DNA of 6,673 nucleotides from Saccharospirillum sp035704555 (GCA_035704555.1 DASSWT010000220.1:1-6673); one strand, 5' to 3'. Positions 1 to 6,036 are shown, counted from the stretch's first letter. A program made the numbers and translations. The notes: generated by a model not told the origin, from the letters alone.

Positions 1-561
1 TTCACCCTCGCCTTCAGCCACGCGGTAGTGAGCCAGGCCAACCCGTTCGCCTTCGTCGGCGCTCAGGGTGCGGCCGGTGAGCATCATTTCCGTCATCCGG
101 CCCGCGCCGATCACGCCGGCTACGCGTACCGAGGCGCCGCCGCCGACAAAAATGCCGTGGCGGCCTTCGGGCAAGCGGAAAAAGGTGGAGTCTTCGGCGA
201 TGCGCACGTGGGCAGTGGTGGCCAGTTCAAGCCCGCCGCCGATCACGGCGCCTTTTAGCACCGCCACGATAGGGATGCCGGCGTTGGTCATCTTGCCGAA
301 CACCCGATGCCACATCTGGGAGTGGCGTACTACTTCAAAGGGCTCCCGTGCCTGGTGCTCCGCCAGGTCGAGCCCGGCGCAGAAGTTGTCGCCCGAGCCG
401 GTCAGCACCACCACGCGAATGGCCTCGTCCAGCGGGTTGAACAGTGCTTCCAGCTCAAGCAGCAGGGCGTCGTTAATGGCATTGTGTTTGGCAGGGCGAT
501 TCAGACGAACGTGGGCAATGCCATCGTTGATGTCCATCGTTACCAGTGCGGTGTCGGTCAT
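1..561 (-). CDS. Enoyl-CoA hydratase/isomerase (crotonase) family protein, C-terminus missing
   Basis: The reverse strand reads without a stop from ATG at 561 to the window edge, giving 187 residues beginning MTDTALVTMDINDG. Crotonases are usually about 250-270 residues, so roughly the last 70-80 are outside the window. Visible family hallmarks are the N-terminal LNRPAKHNAIN stretch (residues 20-30), the oxyanion-hole segment FCAGLDL (60-66), the second oxyanion-hole segment IGGGLELA (107-114), and LPEGRHGIFVGGG (130-142). Glu112 and Glu132 align with the two catalytic glutamates of enoyl-CoA hydratase (rat Glu144 and Glu164), so hydratase chemistry on a 2-enoyl-CoA is plausible; isomerase or lyase activity is not excluded. 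The enzyme should be cytosolic. An AGGA ribosome site lies 10 nt before the start; a second ATG at residue 9 is a weaker alternative. The gene is divergent from the TRAP operon across a 370-bp control region. The substrate is not recognisable. Confidence 0.95.
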   Translation of the reverse strand, partial: MTDTALVTMDINDGIAHVRLNRPAKHNAINDALLLELEALFNPLDEAIRVVVLTGSGDNFCAGLDLAEHQAREPFEVVRHSQMWHRVFGKMTNAGIPIVAVLKGAVIGGGLELATTAHVRIAEDSTFFRLPEGRHGIFVGGGASVRVAGVIGAGRMTEMMLTGRTLSADEGERVGLAHYRVAEGEGE

Positions 562-642
562 TGATGCGCCATCCTGTTCGGTTTGGCTGCGCCCGGCCTT
601 TGGTTCAGTGAGCCGGATGCAACTGTGGATTCAATACGGCAA

Positions 643-672
643 AGACTACCGATTAATTGTTGTACTTGTAAA
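643..672 (-). promoter_or_regulatory. Candidate promoter of the crotonase gene
   Basis: On the minus strand, TTTACA (672-667) matches five of six -35 consensus bases. It is followed after 18 bp by TAGTCT (648-643), a poor -10 match. The site lies in the most AT-rich part of the intergenic region and would give an untranslated leader of about 75 nt. The -35 box falls inside the inverted repeat at 655-677. This rests only on consensus matching. Confidence 0.25.
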
Positions 673-677
673 CAATT
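655..677. promoter_or_regulatory. Interrupted palindrome, candidate operator between crotonase and dctP
   Basis: AATTGTT (655-661) and AACAATT (671-677) form a perfect 7-bp inverted repeat around a 9-bp spacer. The spacer itself contains TAC-TT-GTA, a smaller offset palindrome. The size of about 23 bp and the AT-rich arms fit a dimeric regulator site, for example MarR, TetR or GntR type. It overlaps the candidate -35 of the crotonase promoter, so binding there could repress that gene. Which protein binds cannot be told; the MarR regulator at 4325 is one candidate. Confidence 0.35.
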
Positions 678-812
678 TATTTTTAATCATTTTTAGCGAT
701 AAGCTGACAGCGCCTTGGAACAAAACGCTCTATTAAAAGGCTATAACCAGATTCCATACGACTTACACTGCTTCATATATCCCAACGTTGTTGCTGATAT
801 TTACCCAATTTA

Positions 813-840
813 TGTTGATAAGCACAACAATGTATGACAT
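813..840. promoter_or_regulatory. Two adjacent palindromes over the dctP promoter
   Basis: TGTTG (813-817) and CAACA (825-829) form an inverted repeat with a 7-bp spacer. It is followed directly by ATGT-ATG-ACAT (830-840), a second inverted repeat with a 3-bp spacer. The GTnnnAC core of the second resembles sites of FadR-subfamily GntR regulators, which often control organic-acid transport, but the flanking bases do not match that consensus. Both overlap the candidate dctP promoter. Arms of 4-5 bp can arise by chance, so this is tentative. Confidence 0.3.
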
Positions 841-843
841 AAA
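815..843 (+). promoter_or_regulatory. Candidate sigma-70 promoter for dctP
   Basis: TTGATA (815-820, five of six -35 bases) is followed after 17 bp by CATAAA (838-843, four of six -10 bases). Transcription would begin near 850 and leave a leader of about 80 nt before dctP. A weaker alternative is TTGTTG (788-793) with TATGTT (811-816), also 17 bp apart. No sigma-54 type GG/GC element was seen. This is consensus matching only. Confidence 0.35.
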
Positions 844-931
844 CAACACAGACTTTACCCGACGCCTGACCGCGTCGACTGAACACCGGTACCACCCACA
901 AATACAACAAGAGACATAAGAGGTTATCGAG

Positions 932-2065
932 ATGCGTACTACCCGATTGCTTGCCACCCTAACCCTGAGCGCCGCCACGCTGGCCTTTGCAACGCAGGCG
1001 GCTAACGCCGAAAACCTGCGCCTGGCGCCGGGCACCCCTCCTGCTCACCCGGGGCACACTCCCCTCTATACCAGCTTCCAGGAGCAAATTGCCGAGAAAA
1101 CCAACCACCGGATGACCAGTACCATTCTGGGCACTGAAGTCGTCAACCTGGGCAACATGCGTACCGCTGTAACCAGTGGTCTGGCCGATGCCGGCATGTT
1201 CCTCCCCGCCTATTTCCCATCGGATCTGCCGGAAATCAACCTGGTTGGTGACCTTTCGTTCCAGGGTACCAACTCCCAGGCCATGGGTGCCGCCATGACG
1301 GAATACGTCGTCAACTGCAGCGACTGTCAGGACAACCTGAAGAATCTGGGCATTGTTTACACCAGCAGCCACGCTTCGGATTTGTATCAGTTGCTGACCA
1401 CGGTTCCGGTCAGCGACCTTGACGATATGGAAGGCCTGCGTCTGCGTGCCGGTAACCCCCAGTATGCGCGCTGGGCCAGTGCTTTGGGTGCCGCACCGTC
1501 GAATACTTCGGTTGGTGAAACCTTTGAAGCCATCTCACAGGGCATTCTGGACGGCACCATTGCTTCTACGGCCGACCTGATTTCGTTCCGCCTTGACGAT
1601 GTGATCACTCATATCACCACCATTCGCCTGGGGACTTACCACTCCACCATTTCGCACGCCTTCGGCCGTAACAGCTGGGCACAATGGAGCGAAGCAGACC
1701 GCAAAATGCTGGCGGAGTCATCCAGCCTGTCGAGTGCACTGGCCACCCAGCGCTGGGCTCACGAAATGCCCGCTGAAGCCGAAGCACTGGCACGTGAGTC
1801 AGGCATCGAGTTTCTAGAGCCCAGCCAGGAACTGCTGGATGCTACTGCCGTGTTTGTTGAAGAAGACATGGCACAGGTCGTCGCCGATGCTGAATCCCGG
1901 TATGGGTTGGAAAACGTGGAAGCCAAGCTGGACGAATTCACCAGACTGGTCAAAAAATGGACCGCTATCGCCAATGAACTCGACAACGACCCGCAAGCCA
2001 TTGCAGATCGGGTGAATGAAGAAGTTTGGGCCAATGTCGACTTTTCCACCTATGGTGTTCAGTAA
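932..2065 (+). CDS. dctP: TRAP transporter periplasmic solute-binding protein (DctP family)
   Basis: A 377-residue protein that captures the substrate, usually a carboxylate, in the periplasm and delivers it to the DctQM membrane complex. The N-terminus is a Sec signal peptide: MRTTR, a hydrophobic stretch (about 6-20), then AANA before Glu27, the likely first mature residue. The family core is visible as MEGLRLRAGNPQYARWASALGA (166-187) in two lobes, followed by VGETFEAISQGILDGT (194-209). Arg172 aligns with the conserved arginine that binds the substrate carboxylate in most TRAP binding proteins. A helical, charged C-terminal region (about 300-370) completes the fold. The start is supported by AAGAGG 8 nt upstream. 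A Cys pair, Cys129 and Cys132 in NCSDCQD, could form a periplasmic disulfide. The gene is first in the TRAP operon and is separated from dctQ by a terminator. The substrate is unknown; a divergent crotonase suggests an organic acid destined for CoA metabolism. Confidence 0.95.
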   Translation: MRTTRLLATLTLSAATLAFATQAANAENLRLAPGTPPAHPGHTPLYTSFQEQIAEKTNHRMTSTILGTEVVNLGNMRTAVTSGLADAGMFLPAYFPSDLPEINLVGDLSFQGTNSQAMGAAMTEYVVNCSDCQDNLKNLGIVYTSSHASDLYQLLTTVPVSDLDDMEGLRLRAGNPQYARWASALGAAPSNTSVGETFEAISQGILDGTIASTADLISFRLDDVITHITTIRLGTYHSTISHAFGRNSWAQWSEADRKMLAESSSLSSALATQRWAHEMPAEAEALARESGIEFLEPSQELLDATAVFVEEDMAQVVADAESRYGLENVEAKLDEFTRLVKKWTAIANELDNDPQAIADRVNEEVWANVDFSTYGVQ

Positions 2066-2102
2066 CACCCCTAGCAGGCTGTTAAAGTTGCCTTAAGCAG
2101 TT

Positions 2103-2134
2103 GGCGACGTACCGCCAGGTCGTCGCCTTTTTTT
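2103..2134 (+). terminator. Intrinsic terminator between dctP and dctQ
   Basis: GGCGACG (2103-2109) pairs with CGTCGCC (2121-2127). After one bulged T, ACC (2111-2113) pairs with GGT (2118-2120) around a GCCA loop, so the stem is about 10 bp and GC-rich. Seven T residues (2128-2134) follow at once, the classical Rho-independent signature. It starts 38 nt after the dctP stop and ends about 35 nt before dctQ. It most likely lets part of the transcription through, so that the binding protein is made in excess over the membrane subunits. Confidence 0.85.
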
Positions 2135-2168
2135 ATCACTGTCTGTCAGTTCGTGAGTGACTATCACA

Positions 2169-2678
2169 ATGTCGATGACCGGTTTAAATCGCCTGGCTGA
2201 TCAACTGTCCCGGGCGCTGGCGTTACTGGGCACCCTGGGCATTGCGGCCATGATGCTCCATGTAACACTGGATGTGGTGCTGCGCACTACGATGAATTAT
2301 TCGATTCCCGCCACGCTGGAGATTGTTACCCGCTATTACATGGTGACACTGGCGTTGTTGCCCCTGGCCTGGGTGGAGCATCAGCGCACCATGATCGCCG
2401 TTGAGGCGTTTAGCGACATGCTGGGTAACCGTTTTAAAGCCTGGACCGATGTGCTGGTGGCGGTAGCCTCCCTGCTGATTTATTTCATTTTCATGATGGC
2501 CACCTGGTCCAAGGCCATCGAACAATTCGAACGTGGTGCCTACGTTATGTCCCTCGATTTTCCGATGCCGGTTTGGCCGACTTACTTTGTCGTTCCGGTT
2601 TCGTTTGGGCTGGCCTGTCTGGTCTGCCTGATTCGTCTGGTCAGTACTCTGACCCCTTCATACAATACCCCGGAGTAA
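2169..2678 (+). CDS. dctQ: TRAP transporter small permease subunit (DctQ family)
   Basis: A 169-residue inner-membrane protein with four predicted transmembrane segments (about 15-37, 50-69, 91-112 and 137-158), the size and topology of DctQ. It partners DctM to form the substrate- and sodium-coupled membrane complex. Family-like features are LDVVLR (34-39) at the end of the first segment, the EIVTRYYMV stretch opening the second, and EHQR (70-73) just after it. ATG at 2169 is chosen because GAGTGA lies 8 nt upstream. An in-frame GTG at 2157 would add four residues but has no ribosome site, and ATG at 2175 is also possible. The gene lies 103 bp after dctP behind a terminator and 9 bp before dctM, so dctQ and dctM are translated as a pair. 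No promoter of its own is evident. Identity rests on topology and position, since this family is poorly conserved in sequence. Confidence 0.93.
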   Translation: MSMTGLNRLADQLSRALALLGTLGIAAMMLHVTLDVVLRTTMNYSIPATLEIVTRYYMVTLALLPLAWVEHQRTMIAVEAFSDMLGNRFKAWTDVLVAVASLLIYFIFMMATWSKAIEQFERGAYVMSLDFPMPVWPTYFVVPVSFGLACLVCLIRLVSTLTPSYNTPE

Positions 2679-2687
2679 GGACTCACC

Positions 2688-3986
2688 ATGTCGGTTGAAA
2701 TCGGTATTTATGGTCTGATTGCTCTGCTGGTTTTGCTGGCGCTGCGGGTGCCGGTGGCCCTGGCGCTCATGGCCGTTTCCCTCGGTGGTGTATCCTGGAT
2801 GATCAACTGGGATGTGGCCATCGGTATGCTGGCCAGCACGCCCTATGATTTTGTCGCCAAATGGACATTGAGCGCCGTGCCGATGTTTTTGCTGATGGGT
2901 TTTGTCAGCTACCACGCAGGCCTGACGGCAGGCCTGTTCAATGCAGCCAAGGTGGTGTTTCGCTGGCTGCCGGGTGGCCTGGCGATTTCCAGTATTTTTG
3001 CTAGCTCGGGCTTTGCGGCGGTATCGGGCTCCAGCCTGGCCTGTGCGGCGGCGATGGGCCGGATTGCGATTCCGGAGATGGTAAAGGGCGGTTACAAGCC
3101 GAGCTTCGCCTGCGGCACCATCGCCGCCGGTGGCACCATTGGTGCGCTGATTCCGCCCAGTATTCTGATGATTGTCTATGGCGTGTTTGCCCAGGTGTCG
3201 ATCACCCAGGTGTTTCTCGGTGGCATCACCATCGGCCTGTTGACGGCATTCAGCTATACCATCGTGATTCTGCTGGTCAGCTGGCGCCGCCCGGACATCG
3301 TGCCGCGCAAGGCCGAAGGCGCCTACGATTACAGCCCGTCCCAGGCGGTTCGTGAGATCTGGCCGGTGCTATTGTTGGGTTTTATGGTGTTTGGCGGCCT
3401 GTTCAGTGGCTTTTTCACGGCGACCGAGGCCGGTGCAATCGGCGCGGCCGGTGCCATCATTATTTCGGCAATTCTGGGCAAGCTTAGCTGGGGGTTGATT
3501 CGAACTTCACTTCTGGAAACCCTGTCGACCACGGCCTCTTTGCTGATTATTGGCGTCGGCGCCAGCATGTTTACGGTGTTTCTCAGCCTCAGTGGTCTGG
3601 CGGGGTCCATTTCTCAACTGGTCTCAGGCTGGGACCCAACCTATCTGCAGTTGATGCTGGTGGTGGTGCTGATCTATCTGTTCCTTGGGCTGTTCATGGA
3701 GCCCTTCGGCGCCATGTTGGTCACGCTGCCGATTTTGATGCCGGTTTTTGAACAATACGACATCAGCCTGATCTGGTTTGGTGTGCTGCTGGTAAAACTA
3801 TTGGAGATCGGGATGATCACCCCGCCGGTAGGCATGAATATTTTCGTGATACGTGGGGTAGCCAGCCAGTACGCGAGCCTGGTCGATATTTTCAAGGGCG
3901 TCAGTACCTTCCTGATTGCCGACCTGGTGGTGGTAGCACTGGTCATTTTCTTCCCGGCGATCGTGTTGGTACTGACGGGTAGTTGA
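2688..3986 (+). CDS. dctM: TRAP transporter large permease subunit (DctM family)
   Basis: A 432-residue, very hydrophobic protein that forms the substrate translocation channel of the TRAP transporter and uses the sodium gradient. Length and motifs fit DctM closely: VSGSSLACAAAMG (112-124) and GGTIGALIPPSI (148-159) in the first half, FTATEAGAIG (243-252) in the middle, and LFMEPFGAMLVTLPIL (335-350) with EIGMITPPVGMN (373-384) in the second half. The two GxxxPP-type segments, IGALIPP and GMITPP, are the paired re-entrant regions of this inverted-repeat fold. TAAGGA, which overlaps the dctQ stop codon, lies 6 nt before the ATG and implies coupled translation. The gene is complete and shows no frameshift. 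A palindromic repeat follows about 80 bp after the stop, with no obvious T-tract terminator between them. Confidence 0.97.
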   Translation: MSVEIGIYGLIALLVLLALRVPVALALMAVSLGGVSWMINWDVAIGMLASTPYDFVAKWTLSAVPMFLLMGFVSYHAGLTAGLFNAAKVVFRWLPGGLAISSIFASSGFAAVSGSSLACAAAMGRIAIPEMVKGGYKPSFACGTIAAGGTIGALIPPSILMIVYGVFAQVSITQVFLGGITIGLLTAFSYTIVILLVSWRRPDIVPRKAEGAYDYSPSQAVREIWPVLLLGFMVFGGLFSGFFTATEAGAIGAAGAIIISAILGKLSWGLIRTSLLETLSTTASLLIIGVGASMFTVFLSLSGLAGSISQLVSGWDPTYLQLMLVVVLIYLFLGLFMEPFGAMLVTLPILMPVFEQYDISLIWFGVLLVKLLEIGMITPPVGMNIFVIRGVASQYASLVDIFKGVSTFLIADLVVVALVIFFPAIVLVLTGS

Positions 3987-4004
3987 ACGCTCGAGTTTAC
4001 TCTT

Positions 4005-4065
4005 GTGCCAGTCGTTCTTGCCGGCTATTGGGTTAACCCTTTCTAGGTCTACTACGGTGCCAGTC
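4005..4065 (+). repeat. Short direct repeats GTGCCAGTC leading into the palindromic element
   Basis: GTGCCAGTC occurs at 4005-4013 and again at 4057-4065, and the shorter GTGCCAG recurs at 4070-4076. Between the first two copies lies GGGTTAACCC (4030-4039), a perfect 10-bp palindrome. These suggest that the repeated region begins upstream of the cruciform, perhaps as degenerate remnants of related elements. Nine-base repeats over this distance are suggestive only. Confidence 0.4.
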
Positions 4066-4069
4066 TCCC

Positions 4070-4182
4070 GTGCCAGCCACCGGGTACCCCGATCCAGGGT
4101 CGGCATGAACCCCTCCCTGGGGCCTAGACCGCAGCATCCTTGCTGCGGACTACCCTGGATCGGGGTACCCGGCAGCCGGCAC
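4070..4182. repeat. Composite palindromic (cruciform-type) intergenic repeat
   Basis: A perfect 21-bp inverted repeat (arms 4080-4100 and 4152-4172, each containing the 8-base palindrome GGGTACCC) forms the outer stem. Pairing continues imperfectly to GTGCC/GGCAC at 4070-4074 and 4178-4182, with 28 of 31 positions paired in all. Inside lie two further hairpins: CCCC-TCCCT-GGGG (4110-4122), and CCGCAGCA-TCCT-TGCTGCGG (4129-4148), a perfect 8-bp stem with a four-base loop. The whole would fold as a junction of three stems in single-stranded DNA or RNA. The form recalls REP/BIME-like elements common in intergenic regions of gammaproteobacteria. No target-site duplication and no transposase are seen. 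It follows dctM and could stabilise or end that transcript. A related sequence occurs at 6626-6673. Confidence 0.85.
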
Positions 4183-4231
4183 TCGCTCAGAGGCATATGT
4201 GCACTAGGAACAGGCTCTGCTGATCGCTTTT

Positions 4232-4260
4232 ATGAACTGTGAAACTTGAAATGGTAATAT
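4232..4260 (+). promoter_or_regulatory. Candidate promoter for the MarR regulator
   Basis: TAATAT (4255-4260) is a good -10 match. At 17 bp upstream lies ATGAAC (4232-4237), a weak -35 match of three in six bases. The site is in a locally AT-rich stretch between the palindromic repeat and the gene. Transcription would start near 4267, at the left arm of the inverted repeat at 4267-4288. Consensus matching only. Confidence 0.3.
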
Positions 4261-4266
4261 GGATGC

Positions 4267-4288
4267 TTTGTTCCTCGGCGGGAACGAA
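4267..4288. promoter_or_regulatory. Interrupted palindrome before marR, candidate operator
   Basis: TTTGTTCC (4267-4274) and GGAACGAA (4281-4288) form an inverted repeat with one mismatch in eight around a 6-bp spacer, 22 bp in all. It sits just after the candidate -10 and 36 bp before the start codon. MarR proteins commonly repress their own genes through palindromes of about this size. In RNA it could also be a small leader hairpin. Confidence 0.35.
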
Positions 4289-4324
4289 CCTAACACCGAC
4301 GCTGGCACATCAACAGGAGCCCCG

Positions 4325-4783
4325 ATGACCCAGGACACCCAAAAAATAGATGCCACCTTGTTGAACAGTCTGGTGGGTTACCGGTTACGCCGGGCGCAGC
4401 TTGCCTATTTCGAGAATTTCACGGCAACCTGCACCGAGCAGGGAGTGACGCCGGGGCTGTTTGGTATTCTGTGTGTGGTGCGGGATAACCCGGGGCTGAC
4501 GCAAACGGCCGTGGCCAACGCCATTGATACGGATCGTTCGGCGATGGTCTCGGCGGTCGACAAACTCGAAAAGCAAGGGTTGATCGAACGCCGTCAGTCG
4601 GATTCAGACCGGCGCTCCTACGCCCTGTTTCTGACCGACGACGGTGTGCGGTTTACCGAGAACCTGCACAAGAAAGTGTTGGCGCACGAGGCTCATTTTG
4701 AGCAGGTGATGAACAAGGGTGAAAAAGAGTGGTTGCTGGGCATGCTTGAACGCATCATCGAGCTGGATCATCCCGAGGGATGA
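4325..4783 (+). CDS. MarR-family transcriptional regulator
   Basis: A 152-residue cytosolic DNA-binding protein of normal MarR length. The winged helix-turn-helix covers about residues 40-107: GLTQTAVANAIDTD (57-70), a recognition helix in RSAMVSAVDKLEKQGLIERR (71-90), and the wing with the family signature DSDRRSYALFLTDDG (93-107). Flanking helices (about 8-36 and 108-150) would form the dimer interface. ATG at 4325 is chosen because AGGAG lies 5 nt upstream and the product then begins MTQDTQKIDATLL. Reading from an in-frame ATG at 4259 would add 22 residues without helical family sequence and without a ribosome site. The gene follows the TRAP operon on the same strand after 338 bp and is convergent with azlD. 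Many MarR proteins respond to aromatic acids or their CoA thioesters, so control of the transporter and crotonase is a reasonable guess. Cys36 and Cys50 are its only cysteines; redox sensing is possible but unsupported. Confidence 0.95.
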   Translation: MTQDTQKIDATLLNSLVGYRLRRAQLAYFENFTATCTEQGVTPGLFGILCVVRDNPGLTQTAVANAIDTDRSAMVSAVDKLEKQGLIERRQSDSDRRSYALFLTDDGVRFTENLHKKVLAHEAHFEQVMNKGEKEWLLGMLERIIELDHPEG

Positions 4784-4803
4784 GTTCTTCATTCGGTGAG
4801 ATT

Positions 4804-5127
4804 CTAGCCAACCGTCAATCCCGTCAGACCGTATACCACCGCGCCCACCAAAGTCGCCACCCCCACATGACCACTGATCCGCAATGCCACCAGCACCGAC
4901 ACGCTGCCAGCCACCAGGCGCAGCGTTGACCCGACGGGTTGCTGCGGCTGCCACAGCCCATACAGCGACAGCACGATCAGGGCGGTAATCGCCGTCAGCC
5001 CCAGGGCGCTGAGCATCAGCGTTAGCCGCGATGGCCTCTGGGACAAACCTGACCCGGTGACCAGCGGCACAAACCGCATTAAAAACGTGCCGGCCCCGGC
5101 CAGTAGAATCAGAGTGATGAAACTCAC
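4804..5127 (-). CDS. azlD: AzlD-family branched-chain amino acid export subunit
   Basis: A 107-residue inner-membrane protein with about four hydrophobic segments (1-20, 36-57, 68-84, 87-106), the usual size of AzlD (E. coli YgaH type). Family features are GAGTFLMRFVPL (11-22) near the N-terminus and LVGAVVYGL (93-101) near the C-terminus. With AzlC it forms an exporter of branched-chain amino acids and related compounds. It starts with GTG, preceded by GGAGG 7 nt upstream. The start overlaps the azlC stop by four bases (GTGA), so translation is coupled. The stop codon lies only 20 bp from the convergent marR stop, and no terminator hairpin is apparent between them, so read-through antisense transcripts are possible. 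Confidence 0.93.
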   Translation of the reverse strand: MSFITLILLAGAGTFLMRFVPLVTGSGLSQRPSRLTLMLSALGLTAITALIVLSLYGLWQPQQPVGSTLRLVAGSVSVLVALRISGHVGVATLVGAVVYGLTGLTVG

Positions 5128-5837
5128 GATCTGGCCTCCCGGTTAACGCCCACCCAGGGTCGGATCAGCGCGCCACTGATCATCCCGATGATCATCGCCA
5201 CGTGCCCGGGCAACCAGAGCAGTGACAGGCCGGTCAGCATGGCGCTTACGCCGATGACCGGCCAGAGTGCGCGCTGAAAGGCTTGCCCGAGCAAGGCGAT
5301 GAACAGGGCTGGCAGCACGAAACTAAGAGCCTGACCCACCACACCATCGCCGCCGCCCAGGCCTGCGCCCAGCATGACACCCAATGCCGTGCCCGCGACC
5401 CAGGAGCCGTAGGCTCCAAGCCCCACACCCACGCACCAGACCGGGGGCAGTTTGCGCCGGGTTGCTTCGGACATCGCGGTGGCAAAGGCTTCATCGGTCA
5501 GGCCGAACGCGAGCAACGGCGACCAGCGGCCCGGTTTACGAGTCAGCTGTGCCGCCAGGGCCGGGCCGTAGAACACATGGCGTACATTCAACAGCAACAC
5601 GGCGGTCAACGCTGTTAGCCCGCCGGTACCGGCCGCGAGCAGGCTGACCAGTACAAACTGAGCTGCACCAGCGAAGACGATGATTGAAATGGCCATGGCC
5701 TGCCAGGGCGCGAGGTTCGCTTGCAGGGCCACCACGCCGAACGAAAACGCCATCGGAACATAGCCGATAGCCAGCGATGCACTGGCGCGCAGACCGGCCA
5801 TAAAATGCGACAGGGAGGAAGATGAATCTTCAGACAC
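5124..5837 (-). CDS. azlC: AzlC-family branched-chain amino acid permease
   Basis: The large subunit of an inner-membrane exporter (AzlC; YgaZ in E. coli), 237 residues with several hydrophobic segments. Family motifs are GYVPMAFSFG (25-34), FAGAAQF (55-61), LLNVRHVFYGP (82-92), GLTDEAFA (112-119) and GSWVAGT (144-150). The start is uncertain because there is no good ATG near the N-terminus. GTG at 5837 is chosen because it has GAG 9 nt upstream, gives a usual N-terminus (MSEDSSSSLSHFMAGLR) and leaves a short leader from the candidate promoter. TTG at 5861 would add eight residues with no ribosome site and would coincide with the predicted transcription start. The gene overlaps azlD by four bases. 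Export of valine, leucine, isoleucine or analogues is known for the family; the local substrate is not shown. Confidence 0.94.
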   Translation of the reverse strand: MSEDSSSSLSHFMAGLRASASLAIGYVPMAFSFGVVALQANLAPWQAMAISIIVFAGAAQFVLVSLLAAGTGGLTALTAVLLLNVRHVFYGPALAAQLTRKPGRWSPLLAFGLTDEAFATAMSEATRRKLPPVWCVGVGLGAYGSWVAGTALGVMLGAGLGGGDGVVGQALSFVLPALFIALLGQAFQRALWPVIGVSAMLTGLSLLWLPGHVAMIIGMISGALIRPWVGVNREARS

Positions 5838-5866
5838 AATGATGCTCAACTGCAAAATCAAACGAC

Positions 5867-5895
5867 GTTGTATCGAATGAACCCGCGTCGCTCAA
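5867..5895 (-). promoter_or_regulatory. Candidate promoter for azlCD
   Basis: On the minus strand, TTGAGC (5895-5890) is followed after exactly 17 bp by TACAAC (5872-5867); each matches four of six consensus bases. Transcription would start near 5860, about 22 nt before the chosen GTG start of azlC. No operator or Lrp-like site was recognised. Confidence 0.35.
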
Positions 5896-5963
5896 GCACA
5901 AAATGAATTTGGTAGCGTTTCACATTAACCGAAAGTCGCCTGCTTCTGGTGACTATCAGCCAG

Positions 5964-5992
5964 TGTACAGCCCGCTCTGCCTCGGCTAATCT
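5964..5992 (+). promoter_or_regulatory. Candidate promoter for the NnrU-family gene
   Basis: TGTACA (5964-5969) is followed after 17 bp by TAATCT (5987-5992); each matches at least four of six consensus bases. The start would lie near 5999, giving a leader of about 38 nt. No FNR/Dnr-type TTGAT-N4-ATCAA box was seen, so control by anaerobiosis or nitric oxide is not supported here. Confidence 0.35.
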
Positions 5993-6036
5993 GTACCCCA
6001 GAATTTTGCCCTTAACCCGTGTTAAAAGGATTTCGC

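Noticed and set aside
68..736. A 222-codon plus-strand open frame at the left of the window
   Set aside because: It is low-complexity, Ser/Arg/Ala-rich antisense of the crotonase gene, whose own frame carries all the family motifs.
715..747. A promoter formed by TTGGAA (715-720) and TATAAC (742-747)
   Set aside because: The boxes are 21 bp apart, outside the normal sigma-70 range, and a better spaced pair exists at 815-843.
3985..4017. A terminator for dctM from GAACG and CGTTC
   Set aside because: The stem is only 5 bp with a 23-base loop and no T-tract follows.
4030..4182. An integron-like attC recombination site
   Set aside because: The GTTAACC at 4032 does not fit the GTTRRRY core and no matching RYYYAAC box frames the palindrome. 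No integrase or cassette arrangement is present.
4070..4182. A miniature inverted-repeat transposon with target-site duplication
   Set aside because: The ends can pair, but no direct duplication flanks them. The internal hairpins fit a REP/BIME-like element better, so I list it only as a repeat.
3798..4196. A 132-codon minus-strand open frame covering the end of dctM and the repeat
   Set aside because: It is antisense to the strongly conserved C-terminus of dctM and then runs through the repeat, so it is a shadow frame.
4003..4242. A 79-codon plus-strand open frame over the palindromic repeat
   Set aside because: It consists largely of the inverted repeat itself, lacks a ribosome site and shows no protein-like composition. 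The repeat explains the open frame.
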